This document shows positions 8,148 through 18,924 of a stretch of 34,412 nt of DNA, in pieces. The notes under the pieces are model-generated. The model did no database searches. It was not told where the DNA came from and worked only from the letters and a program-made list of their open reading frames with translations. A program made the position numbers and the translations under genes. The stretch comes from Chlorobiota bacterium (GTDB lineage Bacteria > Bacteroidota > Ignavibacteria > Kapaibacteriales > NICIL-2): the NCBI GenBank assembly GCA_026416585.1, contig JAOAEV010000067.1, positions 1 to 34,412 of the forward strand. The letters run 5' to 3'. How positions within the stretch are numbered: position 1 is the stretch's first letter; the number at the start of each line of letters is the position of its first letter.

Positions 8148-8720
8148 TCAAACTTCGTCAAGCGGACGACGTACTTTGTGATGCAGTGCACGAAATTGGC
8201 TCGCCGTCACGCCGGTTACTTGCTTGAACTGACTGGACAAGTGATGCACACTACTGTAACCAAGACGATAAGCAATCTCCGTCAGACTCAGTTCGCCATA
8301 AGTGATAAGCTCCTTGACCAACTCGATTTTTTGCTCAATGATGTAACGCTCGAGCGTTTTACCCACTATCTGTGAGAACAGTCTCGATAGCGCCGTGTAG
8401 CCAATGCCAAGGTGCTGTTCAAGATATTGCGACCAGACAATCCGTTCGAGCAGTTCTTCATCGCCATTGCGTAGTAGATCTATGATCGCTGCTTTAACAC
8501 GCTCGACAAGTATGCGACGGCGATCGTCGAGCAATTCGAAACCGAGCTCAGCAAGTTTTTTCGCAAGTTGCTGACGCTCGCTGTCGTCCAAGCGTCGCTG
8601 CAGCACTGCTTCACCCAGCCGAACAACCGTCGGCACAATCCCCATCGCGGTAAACACCTGTTCAACTGCCATGATGCACCGACGGCAGACCATGTTTTTG
8701 ATGATAAGCGTTTCGCTCAT
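8148..8720 (-). CDS. AraC-family regulator with N-terminal CxxC (HMA-like) domain
   Basis: A 190-residue transcription factor. The C-terminal half has the double helix-turn-helix of the AraC/XylS family: a first helix pair around GYTALSRLFSQIVG and a second, LTEIAYRLGYSSVHHLSSQF. The N-terminus, LIIKNMVCRRCIMAVEQVF, resembles a heavy-metal-associated (HMA) fold with Cys12 and Cys15. This suggests metal or redox sensing, which is inference. Proteins of this architecture are recurrent in Bacteroidota. ATG 8720 overlaps the TGA of the glycosyltransferase gene (ATGA); ATG 8729 is an alternative three codons upstream. Targets are unknown; the neighbouring cell-envelope genes are candidates. Confidence 0.82.
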   Translation of the reverse strand: MSETLIIKNMVCRRCIMAVEQVFTAMGIVPTVVRLGEAVLQRRLDDSERQQLAKKLAELGFELLDDRRRILVERVKAAIIDLLRNGDEELLERIVWSQYLEQHLGIGYTALSRLFSQIVGKTLERYIIEQKIELVKELITYGELSLTEIAYRLGYSSVHHLSSQFKQVTGVTASQFRALHHKVRRPLDEV

Positions 8721-9829
8721 CGTCGGCATAACTCCTCGACAAGCTGACGGATCGCAGGTTGCTGACGTTCGTAACAATACTGTCGTGCAGCACGGTCTGC
8801 CCACTGACGATACTGCGGTGCTGCAGCCAAGATACGTTCGAGTGTTGCAGCTAATTCTATTGCAGTCGCGGTCGTACTCATACACTCACCGAACGGAAAG
8901 CGCTCGAGTACTTCCGCAATGGCAGGTAAATCGCTGGCAATAACAGGCAAACGTGCCATTGCATACTCGAAGAGCTTATTCGGCAATGCCAGTTGGTAGC
9001 TGTGCGATAGCGGTTCAATCCAACACCACCCGACATCAGCCGATGCAGTCCACTGAAGCAGCTCATTGTATGGCACTGATCCGAGTAGATGTACGCGGTT
9101 GGCTACACCAAACCGTTTGGCATACTCCGTAATTGCACTGCCGAAGGAGCCGTCGCCAAGAATGCACAAATGCATCTGGGGAAGCAGCGCTATGGCTTCC
9201 ACGGCACGGAACAAACCTCGACCAGCCGTAAGAACTCCTTGGTAGAGTAAGATCACTTCGTCAGACTGAGTACAACAACTCTGGCGCAACCGGTTGTTAC
9301 GCTGCGGTTCAGCATAGAACGGCACATTCATCACAACAAGCGGACGAATCACCAATCCAAGGGAACGCACTAACTCATCAGCATCGCGCTCACCACTGAC
9401 GACGACACGATGTACCCATCGCACCAATACTCGTTCGTACAAAGACTGCAATCGTTGTGCGATTGGTCGCTTCGCAAGCGATGCAAGGCTACTGTACAAC
9501 TCCCGCGAATCATACACAACTCGCGCACCAGTGCACCATCGAAGAATAACGGCTGGAAGCAAGCAATAAACATCTGCTGCCCAAACAACCTTATACCGTT
9601 CTGATCTGGTTTGCCACAGAAACCTAACAACAAACAAAGCCCAACGCCACAACACGCGTCCATGGCTGGGGATAGCAACAGTGCGCCATACCCATTCCCT
9701 ATCAGCCGGTGGCAGTGCAAGATTCCACAGCACCACGTGGGCATAGGGAGCAAGCGTGCGACAGATATTAAGTGTACGCCCGTCGCGTGTAGCATCGGCA
9801 AAGGCGAGCACTGCAACGCGGCACGACAT
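8717..9829 (-). CDS. Glycosyltransferase family 4-like protein
   Basis: A 370-residue GT-B fold retaining glycosyltransferase, likely transferring a nucleotide-activated sugar to an envelope polysaccharide or glycolipid. The N-terminal Rossmann half includes VVWAADVYCLLPA and VVYDSRELYSS. The C-terminal donor-binding half has LLYQGVLTAGRGLFRAVEA, LCILGDGSFG and the acidic motif NKLFEYAMARLPVIASDLPA. ATG 9829 lies four bases after the GlmM-like stop; a TTG at 9853 would overlap that gene. It shares an ATGA overlap with the downstream regulator. Acceptor and donor cannot be told from the sequence. Confidence 0.88.
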   Translation of the reverse strand: MSCRVAVLAFADATRDGRTLNICRTLAPYAHVVLWNLALPPADREWVWRTVAIPSHGRVLWRWALFVVRFLWQTRSERYKVVWAADVYCLLPAVILRWCTGARVVYDSRELYSSLASLAKRPIAQRLQSLYERVLVRWVHRVVVSGERDADELVRSLGLVIRPLVVMNVPFYAEPQRNNRLRQSCCTQSDEVILLYQGVLTAGRGLFRAVEAIALLPQMHLCILGDGSFGSAITEYAKRFGVANRVHLLGSVPYNELLQWTASADVGWCWIEPLSHSYQLALPNKLFEYAMARLPVIASDLPAIAEVLERFPFGECMSTTATAIELAATLERILAAAPQYRQWADRAARQYCYERQQPAIRQLVEELCRR

Positions 9830-9833
9830 GGCG

Positions 9834-11192
9834 TTACGCTTCGACGGTGGCAATTATTTGTTCCACTCGATCGAGAAGCTCCTCTACTTGCTCGAGTGCC
9901 GGTGATTCAGCAATCATGCGAAGTATTGGCTCAGTGTTCGACGGTCGGACATGGAGCCAGTGATCATTCCACTCGAAACGAATGCCATCGCCTTCCCACA
10001 ACCGAGCACCATCGCCCATAGTTGCCACAAGCGCGGCACGGAGCACCGAAAAGTTGCCGTTCCAAGGGACTTTTCGTTTACGCATCTCTAACGGCTGATA
10101 AAGTGTGCGTTCGTCCCACTCGTCGTTGGATAGAGCAGTGCGAAGAGCCAGTACAAGCGCTGTTCCTACCAATGAGTCACGACCGTAGTGACACGCTGGA
10201 AAAATGACACCACCGCTACCCTCACCACCGATCACTGCTGCACTTGACCGCATAAGCTCAATGACATTGATTTCGCCGACCGCAGAACGCAACACCATCC
10301 CGCCATAGCGTGTGGCAACACGCTCGACCTGACTTGTCGTCGAAGCATTGACGACAACTGTTGCGTTTGGCATCTCTCGGAGCACAGATTCGACGGCGAG
10401 CACGATAGTTTTTTCTTCGTTGATGGGCATCCCAGAGCGATGGACGAGCACAAGGCGATCAGCGTCGGGGTCAACTGCAATACCGAGTGTAGCATTGTGC
10501 TCTGCAGTAGCTCGACACAGATCGTAGAGATGCTCCGGCAGCGGCTCTGGCAAATGAGGAAAAATGCCGCTACCATCGCAGTAGAGGGGCAATGGCTCAC
10601 CTCCGAGCCACTCGATCAAACGCGGAAGTGCTGATGAGCCACCAGCATTGACCGCGTCTATCACAACGCGCATATCAACGAACGCTCCTTGCGCACGCAA
10701 CCGCGCGATTAGCTCCACGGCGCCAAGTGCTGCCAGATGTTCTTCGATTGGATCGCTGTGCAGAGTAGCATGTCCCCGCTGGTGAGACCGTGCTACTTGT
10801 GGATAGTCGCTTCGTTGCCACAGATGTCGTGCACGTTCGGGCAACAGGAACACACCATCAGAATCAAGAAACTTGAGACCATTCCACTCAGCACTGTTAT
10901 GGGATGCAGTCACGATGACGCCACCCGCCAGATGATTACGCTCAACGATGATCTGCACTGTCGGTGTGGGGACACAGCCGAGATCAAGAACATCACGACC
11001 GCAGCAGCAGAGTTCCTCGATAGCTGCATCAGCAAGCACACGACCACCAAGTCGTCCGTCGAAGCCAATCGCGATCGGACCATGTGGTTGCATCTCCGCG
11101 AATGCTCGTACATGACGAGCGACAAGCTCTGCTGATAGTATGCCATCGGGGGTCGTCCCGCGCAATCCGGAAACTGAGCGAATCAGGGGCAT
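9834..11192 (-). CDS. glmM: Phosphoglucosamine mutase / phosphomannomutase (GlmM-like)
   Basis: An alpha-D-phosphohexomutase that interconverts hexose 6- and 1-phosphates; GlmM makes glucosamine-1-phosphate for UDP-GlcNAc, peptidoglycan and LPS. The four family signatures are present: the phosphoserine loop VTASHNS with Ser97, the magnesium site DPDADR at 241-246, the sugar-specificity loop GGEGSGG, and the phosphate-binding loop RPSNTEP at 416-422. Length (452) fits GlmM or PMM/PGM; the GEGSGG form favours GlmM-type enzymes but does not prove substrate. It starts directly after the ureohydrolase stop and is followed by a glycosyltransferase, consistent with a sugar-nucleotide role. Confidence 0.88.
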   Translation of the reverse strand: MPLIRSVSGLRGTTPDGILSAELVARHVRAFAEMQPHGPIAIGFDGRLGGRVLADAAIEELCCCGRDVLDLGCVPTPTVQIIVERNHLAGGVIVTASHNSAEWNGLKFLDSDGVFLLPERARHLWQRSDYPQVARSHQRGHATLHSDPIEEHLAALGAVELIARLRAQGAFVDMRVVIDAVNAGGSSALPRLIEWLGGEPLPLYCDGSGIFPHLPEPLPEHLYDLCRATAEHNATLGIAVDPDADRLVLVHRSGMPINEEKTIVLAVESVLREMPNATVVVNASTTSQVERVATRYGGMVLRSAVGEINVIELMRSSAAVIGGEGSGGVIFPACHYGRDSLVGTALVLALRTALSNDEWDERTLYQPLEMRKRKVPWNGNFSVLRAALVATMGDGARLWEGDGIRFEWNDHWLHVRPSNTEPILRMIAESPALEQVEELLDRVEQIIATVEA

Positions 11193-12167
11193 TCAGACTC
11201 GATGCGCAAATGTCCACAATACGTGAGCCGCAAAATAGGCAGCAAGACGCGCAGTACGACCATCGGTATCGTAACGAGGATTGACTTCGACGATATCAAC
11301 AACTCGACATGTCGATAAAGCTGCAATCTGTGTGATGATACGTGCCATTTGCTCCGGACAAAATCCATCGCTAACAGGAGCACTCACACCTGGTGCATAC
11401 GCAGATGCCAGCGCATCCACATCGAGTGACAAATGAACAGCATCGCACCGCTGAAGCTGGTCTTTGACCGCGGCGATTGCAGTTTCAATCCCTAAGCGAC
11501 GAATCGCATCAAGCATCCAGACGGTGTGTCCGTGCTTGAGGACGTAGGCCACATGATGTGCCGATGCAGCGAACGGCTGAATGCCGAATTCAACGAATGT
11601 ATGCAGATGGCAGGCAGGGTCCTCTAACAATTCCCGAAACGGAGAACCTGAATGGCTTCCCTCATCGGTGCGCGGACGAACGTCCAGATGGGCATCCACG
11701 TTGACAATGCCGAGTCGCTCCGACCGTGCACCAAGCGCACGTCCGTTCGGCAGAGCCGTATCATGTCCCCCACCGAAGACGACAACGGAGGCGCCCCAAT
11801 CGAGCAACAAACCGACTGCGCGCTGCTGTCGCACATGGATGTCTTCAAGTGTTGCTGCATCGGTTCGCAGAAGCCCGCAATCGAGAATGGGACAGTATGG
11901 AGGCAACGATTGATCGCCGATACTCGTTGTCAATTTCACGAGCGCGTTGTAGATCGCTGCAGGTGCATCGGCTGCTCCAGGCCGACCACCATTGCGACGA
12001 ACGCCCTCGTCCTGCGGAACGCCGAGCACCGCAAGGAAGGGAGCACCTCTATCGTCCCATTGCTCGAGAGGAATCAGATGGTCGGCGAAACGGCGGTCGT
12101 CTGCTTCGATCCGGTGAAAGGTCGGTCGTGTATGCGGCACACAGAGCGTTGCCAGCTCGTTGAGCAT
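11193..12167 (-). CDS. Arginase-superfamily ureohydrolase, formimidoylglutamase-like
   Basis: A binuclear-manganese hydrolase of the arginase/agmatinase/HutG superfamily. All metal ligands are visible: His135 in GGGHD, Asp158/His160/Asp162 in VNVDAHLDVR, and Asp249/Asp251 in LSLDVDAL. The segment HSGSPFREL after the second metal site is typical of formimidoylglutamase (HutG, histidine degradation) rather than arginase. No other histidine-degradation gene is in the window, so the substrate remains open (agmatine, arginine or guanidino acids). ATG 12167 has the site AAGGTGG seven bases upstream, and a TATTTTTG promoter-like element precedes it. It heads the ureohydrolase-GlmM-glycosyltransferase-AraC-DUF6544 unit. 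Confidence 0.87.
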   Translation of the reverse strand: MLNELATLCVPHTRPTFHRIEADDRRFADHLIPLEQWDDRGAPFLAVLGVPQDEGVRRNGGRPGAADAPAAIYNALVKLTTSIGDQSLPPYCPILDCGLLRTDAATLEDIHVRQQRAVGLLLDWGASVVVFGGGHDTALPNGRALGARSERLGIVNVDAHLDVRPRTDEGSHSGSPFRELLEDPACHLHTFVEFGIQPFAASAHHVAYVLKHGHTVWMLDAIRRLGIETAIAAVKDQLQRCDAVHLSLDVDALASAYAPGVSAPVSDGFCPEQMARIITQIAALSTCRVVDIVEVNPRYDTDGRTARLAAYFAAHVLWTFAHRV

Positions 12168-12195
12168 TGAGTCGCCACCTTCGATAGAATGCGAG

Positions 12196-12203
12196 CAAAA
12201 ATA
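12196..12203 (-). promoter_or_regulatory. Putative -7 promoter element (TATTTTTG) of the ureohydrolase unit
   Basis: The minus strand reads TATTTTTG, an exact match to the Bacteroidota -7 consensus TAnnTTTG. It ends 28 bases before the ATG at 12167, which would give a leader of about 23 bases. No convincing -33 TTTG is seen. The same octamer recurs before the DUF4286-paa unit. Confidence 0.4.
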
Positions 12204-12250
12204 GCTGCCTTTTCAACAGAATCAGCATGCCGAGACAGTTATATCGGTCG

Positions 12251-12258
12251 TAATTTCG
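12251..12258 (+). promoter_or_regulatory. Putative -7 promoter element (TAATTTCG) of thyA
   Basis: TAATTTCG fits the local pattern TAnnTTYG and lies 42 bases before the thyA ATG, back to back with the divergent element at 12196-12203. No clear -33 box. One mismatch to the published Bacteroidota consensus. Confidence 0.33.
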
Positions 12259-12300
12259 CCCGCAACAATATCTGCGTGTTGAACCGCTTCTTTACTCCGG

Positions 12301-13146
12301 ATGGTCGAGCCGATCGATCAGACAACCAGCACGAGTCATTGCAACCCAAACGAGGAACAGTACCTCGGCTTGTTGCGAACAATTCTCGAACACGGGAGCT
12401 CCCGGCCTGACCGCACTGGCGTCGGAACATTTTCCCTTTTCGGGTACCAAATGCGCTTTGACCTCCAGAAAGGATTCCCCCTCCTAACGACCAAGAAACT
12501 GCACATTCGCTCCATCATAACCGAACTTCTCTGGTTTCTGCGTGGTGACACTAATGTTGGCTATTTGCACGAGCACGGTGTCACAATCTGGGATGAGTGG
12601 GCCGACGAAGATGGCAACTTGGGTCCGATTTATGGTAAGCAGTGGCGTCGCTGGCAATCGCCAGACGGCCGCAGTATAGATCAGTTGGCAGCGGTTGTCG
12701 AAGAAATTCGTCGCAATCCGTACAGCAGGCGTTTAGTGGTTAGTGCATGGAATGTCGGCGAACTCGATCAGATGCGACTTGCACCGTGCCACGTGCTCTT
12801 TCAGTTCTATGTCGCCGGTGATCGCCTCTCATTGCAGCTATATCAGCGCTCAGCGGATGTTTTCTTGGGTGTGCCGTTCAATATCGCCTCCTATGCACTG
12901 CTGCTTTCGATGGTAGCGCACGTGTGTGGGCTTCGTCCTGCGGAATTTATCCACACACTTGGTGATGCGCACCTCTACCGGAATCATGTGGAGCAGGCAC
13001 GCGTGCAACTTGAGCGAACCCCATTTGAACCACCCACGCTGTGGATTGATTCCTCGGTGCACTCGCTCGACGATTTTCGTCACGACAGCATTGCATTTGT
13101 CAATTACCGCGCGCATCCGCACATCAAGGCGGATGTGGCAGTGTGA
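12301..13146 (+). CDS. thyA: Thymidylate synthase ThyA
   Basis: Methylates dUMP to dTMP using methylene-tetrahydrofolate. The 281 residues include the dUMP-binding [12 protein letters not shown] (residues 37-48), [10 protein letters not shown], the [11 protein letters not shown] loop, and the active-site motif [11 protein letters not shown] with nucleophile Cys163. [20 protein letters not shown] (Asp186, Asn194) and the C-terminal [10 protein letters not shown] follow. It is about 17 residues longer than the E. coli enzyme, mostly from the N-terminus ([12 protein letters not shown]). The ATG at 12301 is the first plausible start; its ribosome-binding site is weak. The stop overlaps the GTG start of the heptose kinase gene by four bases. 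Confidence 0.98.
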   Translation: MVEPIDQTTSTSHCNPNEEQYLGLLRTILEHGSSRPDRTGVGTFSLFGYQMRFDLQKGFPLLTTKKLHIRSIITELLWFLRGDTNVGYLHEHGVTIWDEWADEDGNLGPIYGKQWRRWQSPDGRSIDQLAAVVEEIRRNPYSRRLVVSAWNVGELDQMRLAPCHVLFQFYVAGDRLSLQLYQRSADVFLGVPFNIASYALLLSMVAHVCGLRPAEFIHTLGDAHLYRNHVEQARVQLERTPFEPPTLWIDSSVHSLDDFRHDSIAFVNYRAHPHIKADVAV

Positions 13147-14207
13147 ATCTTCAGCCCGTCACATATATGGACGAACTTTCAATTGAGCGCTACCGGCAGT
13201 GGCTTGCCCAATTGCCAGACAAACACATCGCGGTCATCGGCGATCTAATGCTGGACCATTACTACCTTGGTTCGGTAACAAGAATCTCGCCGGAAGCACC
13301 GGTGCCTGTTGTCGAACTCGAACGCGAGACGTGTCGGCTGGGTGGTGCTGCTAACGTTGCACACAATCTTCGCACGCTTGGGGCGCAAGTGCTCCTGTGT
13401 GGTGTCGTTGGCAATGATAGCAACGGCGCGGAATTACTCCGACTGGCAGATGAACTGGGCATCGAGACAAAGGGCGTTATAACCGATGCAGAACGACCAA
13501 CGACAGTCAAAACCCGCGTCATTGGCAATTCGCAGCAACTCTTGCGCTTAGACCGCGAAGCGCGCGCACCGATCGGTGCTCGGATAGTTGAGCACATCAT
13601 GAGCGCGCTCGATCATACCCAAGGAATTGCTGCGGTGATTTTGGAAGACTACAATAAAGGCGTTCTCACCCCGGCGATCATCGAGCAGGTGATTGAATGG
13701 GCACGTCAACGGGCACTGCCTGTTCTTGTTGACCCGAAGATAGACAACTTTTTTGCCTATCGTGGCGCAACGGTCTTCAAGCCGAACCAAAAAGAAGCGC
13801 AGCAGGCGCTCGGTACAAGGCTCGATGCCGACGAAAGCATCGTCCGGGCGGCAGTGGAGTTGCTCCAGCGTTTGGAAGCAGAAACTGTGCTCATCACACT
13901 CGGAGCACGCGGCATGATGCTTGTCGAACGGAACAGCTTCCATCGGCACATTCCCTCGGTGGCACGACATGTGGCAGATGTGTCCGGGGCAGGTGATACT
14001 GTCGTTGCGACCTTGGCTGCAATGATGGTCGCGGGCGCACGTGTTTGGGAAGCTGCGACGGTCGCAAGCATTGCGGCCGGCGTCGTCTGCGGAGAGCCTG
14101 GAGTAGTACCAATCACGGCGTCGGCACTTACCAGCGCCATTGAGCGTTTCATTTCTTCTCGTACCCGATCGGAGATTGCTATCGAGCAGTCCGAAACGGG
14201 TAGTTAG
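13143..14207 (+). CDS. D-glycero-beta-D-manno-heptose-7-phosphate kinase (RfaE1/HldA)
   Basis: A PfkB-family kinase that phosphorylates heptose-7-phosphate at C1 in ADP-heptose synthesis for LPS core. Family features are [13 protein letters not shown] (31-43), [11 protein letters not shown], the substrate-binding [13 protein letters not shown] (about 64-76), FKPNQKEA, and the C-terminal catalytic [12 protein letters not shown] with base Asp285. At 354 residues it contains only the kinase half; the nucleotidyltransferase half of bifunctional HldE is absent, so a separate RfaE2 should exist elsewhere. The start is GTG 13143, overlapping the thyA TGA, with AAGGCGG upstream; ATG 13167 is the alternative. 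A ribokinase of other specificity is less likely. Confidence 0.9.
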   Translation: MNLQPVTYMDELSIERYRQWLAQLPDKHIAVIGDLMLDHYYLGSVTRISPEAPVPVVELERETCRLGGAANVAHNLRTLGAQVLLCGVVGNDSNGAELLRLADELGIETKGVITDAERPTTVKTRVIGNSQQLLRLDREARAPIGARIVEHIMSALDHTQGIAAVILEDYNKGVLTPAIIEQVIEWARQRALPVLVDPKIDNFFAYRGATVFKPNQKEAQQALGTRLDADESIVRAAVELLQRLEAETVLITLGARGMMLVERNSFHRHIPSVARHVADVSGAGDTVVATLAAMMVAGARVWEAATVASIAAGVVCGEPGVVPITASALTSAIERFISSRTRSEIAIEQSETGS

Positions 14208-14259
14208 GCATTCGGCACTGTAAATTGCATGTTTGTATCCTAAAACGTGTCATTATTTC

Positions 14260-14264
14260 GGAGG
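14260..14264 (+). promoter_or_regulatory. Ribosome-binding site fixing the secD TTG start
   Basis: GGAGG seven bases before TTG 14272. It supports a TTG initiation codon for secD, because no ATG or GTG lies near it and the encoded MKGKVGKLLTIIVP is the normal cytoplasmic-then-membrane start. Confidence 0.7.
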
Positions 14265-14271
14265 CTTACCC

Positions 14272-16296
14272 TTGAAAGGGAAAGTAGGTAAACTGCTGAC
14301 GATCATCGTACCGGTCGTTTTAGCTGTCTTTCTGCTCTACCCGACGTGGCGTTCGTACCAGATGGCAGCTGAACGTGCCACTCTCGATTCAGCGGCGCAG
14401 GTGCAATGGGACCAAGTCAACGGTGAGGATTTCCGTAAGGAAAAACTTCGCGCCCTCAAGCTCGGTCTTGACCTACGCGGCGGGATGTACGTCACGCTCG
14501 AAGTGGATGTTGTGCGCTTACTCGAAGAAGCTGCTGACCGTGCTGCGGTCGATGAAACCTTCGAGCGAGTTATCGAGGAAACACGGCGACAAGCCGAACA
14601 CAGCGACGAAGATGTACTTGACATCTTCCTGCGTACCTTCGATCGCATCGCACGCCCCCAAGGCAAGTCGCTTGTGACCTACTATGAGCTTGTGGATGTA
14701 CGCGACATTAGCGAAGAGCGTATCATCGAACGGCTCAAACGCGACATCAGCGAAGCAATCGACCAGGCATTGGAAGTCATCCGCCAGCGGATCGACAAGT
14801 TCGGCGTCACCGAACCAACTATTCAGAAGCAAGGCACTCGGCGCATTCTTCTAGAACTGCCCGGCGTGCAAGATGAGCGTGAAATGCGGCAACTGCTTCA
14901 GACAACTGCCCGGCTGGAGTTTAAGTTGCTCCGACACGGCACGGATATTCTCCACGCGTTTTTGAACATAGATCGTTATCTTGCTGGCAAGACATCGAGC
15001 GACTCTGCGCGTGTAGCCGACACCACAGCTGCAAAAGCATCATCTGCCACTCCCGACACCGCTGTCGCGAAAAAAACAGATACTGCTGCCAAGTCTGATC
15101 CCTATGCGGGCTTGTCCGACGAAGAAAAAGTCGCCAAGTTTCGTCGGGAGCATCCATTCATTTCGTTGTTTGCAGGTCAGGTCCTTATCGGTGAACGGTA
15201 CCAACCATTCGATATTGCCGAGGAAGTGATCCCAAAGCTTCCGTCGGATGCTGAGTTCACTTTTGTGACCACTGAGGACGGCAAGCGCCAATTGCAGTCA
15301 CTGCTGGCGCGCCCAGACATTCGCCGTATGCTCCCAGCCGATGCTGAAATTGCTTTCGGTGCAAAGCCTGAACGCGGCACCGAAAACACTCCCAACCGAA
15401 CCTATGGGATGTATGTTCTCAAGCGTGATCCAGAATTGACGGGCGATGTCGTTACCGATGCCTATGCCACGTTCGATCAGATGAGCAATCGCCCGATGGT
15501 ACTCATGTACATGAACAGCGAGGGATCCGAACGCTGGGCGAAAATAACCGGGGCGAACATCGGTAAACGCATTGCAATCGTGCTCGACGGTGAAGTGTAC
15601 AGTGCTCCTGTTGTGCGAAGCAAAATCACAGGCGGCAGCTCACAGATCGAAGGAATGGCAAACGTCGAAGAAGCTAAACTGCTGCAAATTGTTCTGAAAG
15701 CAGGTGCACTCAAAGCTCCAGTCAAGATTATTGAAGAACGGGTTGTTGGTCCGTCACTGGGTGAGGACTCGATTCGATCTGGTATCTCGGCAAGTCTAAT
15801 CGCCTTTGCACTCGTGGTACTTTTCATGGTGACCTACTACAGCCTCGGCGGTATGGTAGCAGTCATAGCAATGCTCATCAACGTAATGCTTAACCTCGGA
15901 ATTCTGGCAGGCTTTGGTGGAACACTTTCCCTTCCTGGCATTGCTGGGATTATTCTTACGCTCGCGATCGCTGTTGATGCCAACATCATCATTTTCGAGC
16001 GTATTCGAGAAGAGCTTCACCGCGGGCGAAGCCTGCGCGCGAGCATAGACGAAGGTTTCCGCCACGCACTGCCACCCATCATAGATTCGCATGTGACGAC
16101 CTTCTTGACCGGTTTGATTCTGTTTGTACTCGGCTACGGACCGATTCAAGGATTTGCTACAACGCTAATGATTGGTATTCTGACAACGCTCTTTACGAGC
16201 ATCCTGGTCTCGCGTGCCATTATTGATCTCTGGCTATCGCGTAGCCCCCAGGCACGTATCAGCTTTGGCGAAGTACTCCCTGCAACCCAAAGTTAA
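14272..16296 (+). CDS. secD: Protein translocase subunit SecD
   Basis: An RND-type inner-membrane subunit that, with SecF, uses proton motive force to pull secreted proteins through SecYEG. One membrane helix near the N-terminus (residues 8-24) is followed by LGLDLRGGMYV (64-74). A large periplasmic domain comes next, then five C-terminal helices containing IIFERIREELHRGRSLRASI. At 674 residues it is longer than E. coli SecD (615). Part of the excess is an Ala/Thr/Lys/Asp-rich segment at about residues 242-278 inside the periplasmic domain. It starts at TTG 14272. secF follows after 27 bases. Separate SecD and SecF contrast with the fused SecDF usual in Bacteroidota. Confidence 0.97.
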   Translation: MKGKVGKLLTIIVPVVLAVFLLYPTWRSYQMAAERATLDSAAQVQWDQVNGEDFRKEKLRALKLGLDLRGGMYVTLEVDVVRLLEEAADRAAVDETFERVIEETRRQAEHSDEDVLDIFLRTFDRIARPQGKSLVTYYELVDVRDISEERIIERLKRDISEAIDQALEVIRQRIDKFGVTEPTIQKQGTRRILLELPGVQDEREMRQLLQTTARLEFKLLRHGTDILHAFLNIDRYLAGKTSSDSARVADTTAAKASSATPDTAVAKKTDTAAKSDPYAGLSDEEKVAKFRREHPFISLFAGQVLIGERYQPFDIAEEVIPKLPSDAEFTFVTTEDGKRQLQSLLARPDIRRMLPADAEIAFGAKPERGTENTPNRTYGMYVLKRDPELTGDVVTDAYATFDQMSNRPMVLMYMNSEGSERWAKITGANIGKRIAIVLDGEVYSAPVVRSKITGGSSQIEGMANVEEAKLLQIVLKAGALKAPVKIIEERVVGPSLGEDSIRSGISASLIAFALVVLFMVTYYSLGGMVAVIAMLINVMLNLGILAGFGGTLSLPGIAGIILTLAIAVDANIIIFERIREELHRGRSLRASIDEGFRHALPPIIDSHVTTFLTGLILFVLGYGPIQGFATTLMIGILTTLFTSILVSRAIIDLWLSRSPQARISFGEVLPATQS

Positions 16297-16323
16297 CAAC
16301 AACCACTGTGCATTGAGTCAGCA

Positions 16324-17295
16324 ATGGAATTGTTCGGTAAAACCAACATTGACTTTCTTGGTAAACGACGTATCTTTTTGGTCGTCTCGCTTGCTATCAA
16401 TGTGATCGGCTTGGTGCTCCTCCTCTTTGGTGGTTTGCGCCTGGGCATCGATTTCCAAGGTGGCACCGAGGTTGCCATTCGTTTCAGCGCTGAGCAACAT
16501 ACCGATGCGGTACGGGCTGCTGTTGCGAAAGCCGGTTTCCAGAATGCAGAAATCAAATCTTACGGTAAAGCCAACGAGTTTCTCATTCGTGTCCCTGAGA
16601 TCGGCGGTCAAGGCGAACAATCATCTTCCTCCCGCATCACCAGCGGATTGCGAGCGGCTTTCCCGAATCAAGCGGTGACGGTGCTCAAGGAAGACCGCAT
16701 CGGACCAAAAATTGGCAGCGAGCTTCGCACAAAAGCAGTAATCGCTGTATTACTGGCAATTGTGGGTATCCTGCTCTACATCGCGTTTCGCTTCGAGTTC
16801 ATATACGGCTTGGGCGCTGTTGTCGCGCTGGTGCACGATGTATTTGTTGCGCTGACCTTTGTACTCATCGGGCAGAAGCTGGAATTTCTCAATCTCGAAT
16901 TCAATCAAGGCGTACTTGCAGCGCTGCTGACGGTCGTTGGCTTTTCGATCAATGATACAGTGATCATTTTCGATCGCATCCGGGAGAATCGAGAGAAACA
17001 TAAAGGCATGGCACTGGTACCAATGATGAACCTTTCGATCAACGAGACGCTGAGTCGCACGATCAATACGGTGCTCACGGTCGTGCTTGTACTTGCGACA
17101 TTGCTTGCCCTCGGTGGCGAAGTGTTGCACGGTTTTTCGTTTACCATGTTGATCGGGATCATCACTGGTACATACTCGTCTATTTACATTGCAAGTGCAT
17201 TTGTTGTGTGGTACACCGAACGCATCAAGAAAGAGCCAGTCGAAAGTGTTGAAAGTCGGCAGCCGAAGATTCTCCGTGCACTCAAAGAAGCCTGA
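16324..17295 (+). CDS. secF: Protein translocase subunit SecF
   Basis: Partner of SecD in the SecDF translocation motor. The 323 residues have the family layout: a first helix (residues 16-37), LGIDFQGGTEVAIRF, a periplasmic domain, then a cluster of helices beginning AVIAVLLAIVGILLYIAF. The cluster includes FSINDTVIIFDRIRENREK and TRTINTVLTVVLVLATLLALGG-type segments. The ATG at 16324 is 27 bases after secD. A STAS-domain gene follows after three bases, so secD, secF, the STAS gene and purA are probably cotranscribed. Confidence 0.97.
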   Translation: MELFGKTNIDFLGKRRIFLVVSLAINVIGLVLLLFGGLRLGIDFQGGTEVAIRFSAEQHTDAVRAAVAKAGFQNAEIKSYGKANEFLIRVPEIGGQGEQSSSSRITSGLRAAFPNQAVTVLKEDRIGPKIGSELRTKAVIAVLLAIVGILLYIAFRFEFIYGLGAVVALVHDVFVALTFVLIGQKLEFLNLEFNQGVLAALLTVVGFSINDTVIIFDRIRENREKHKGMALVPMMNLSINETLSRTINTVLTVVLVLATLLALGGEVLHGFSFTMLIGIITGTYSSIYIASAFVVWYTERIKKEPVESVESRQPKILRALKEA

Positions 17296-17298
17296 GTA

Positions 17299-18886
<1,588 letters not shown>

Positions 18887-18889
<3 letters not shown>

Positions 18890-18894
18890 TTTCG
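18887..18894 (+). promoter_or_regulatory. Putative -7 promoter element (TAGTTTCG) of the C39 exporter
   Basis: TAGTTTCG fits TAnnTTYG and ends 30 bases before ATG 18925; its TAG is also the purA stop codon. No -33 box is evident. Could be coincidence in this short 35-base gap. Confidence 0.3.
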
Positions 18895-18924
18895 CTGCCA
18901 ACGTGAGCAGAACAGTTTGAACGC

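Noticed and set aside
14232-14258. TTTG with an 18-base spacer and TATTTCGG as a promoter before secD
   Set aside because: The second half misses the TAnnTTYG pattern by one base of spacing and overlaps the secD ribosome-binding site.
15963-15970. GCGATCGC octamer, as in cyanobacterial HIP1 repeats
   Set aside because: A single occurrence noticed within secD; the gene set is not cyanobacterial and no repeated pattern is evident.
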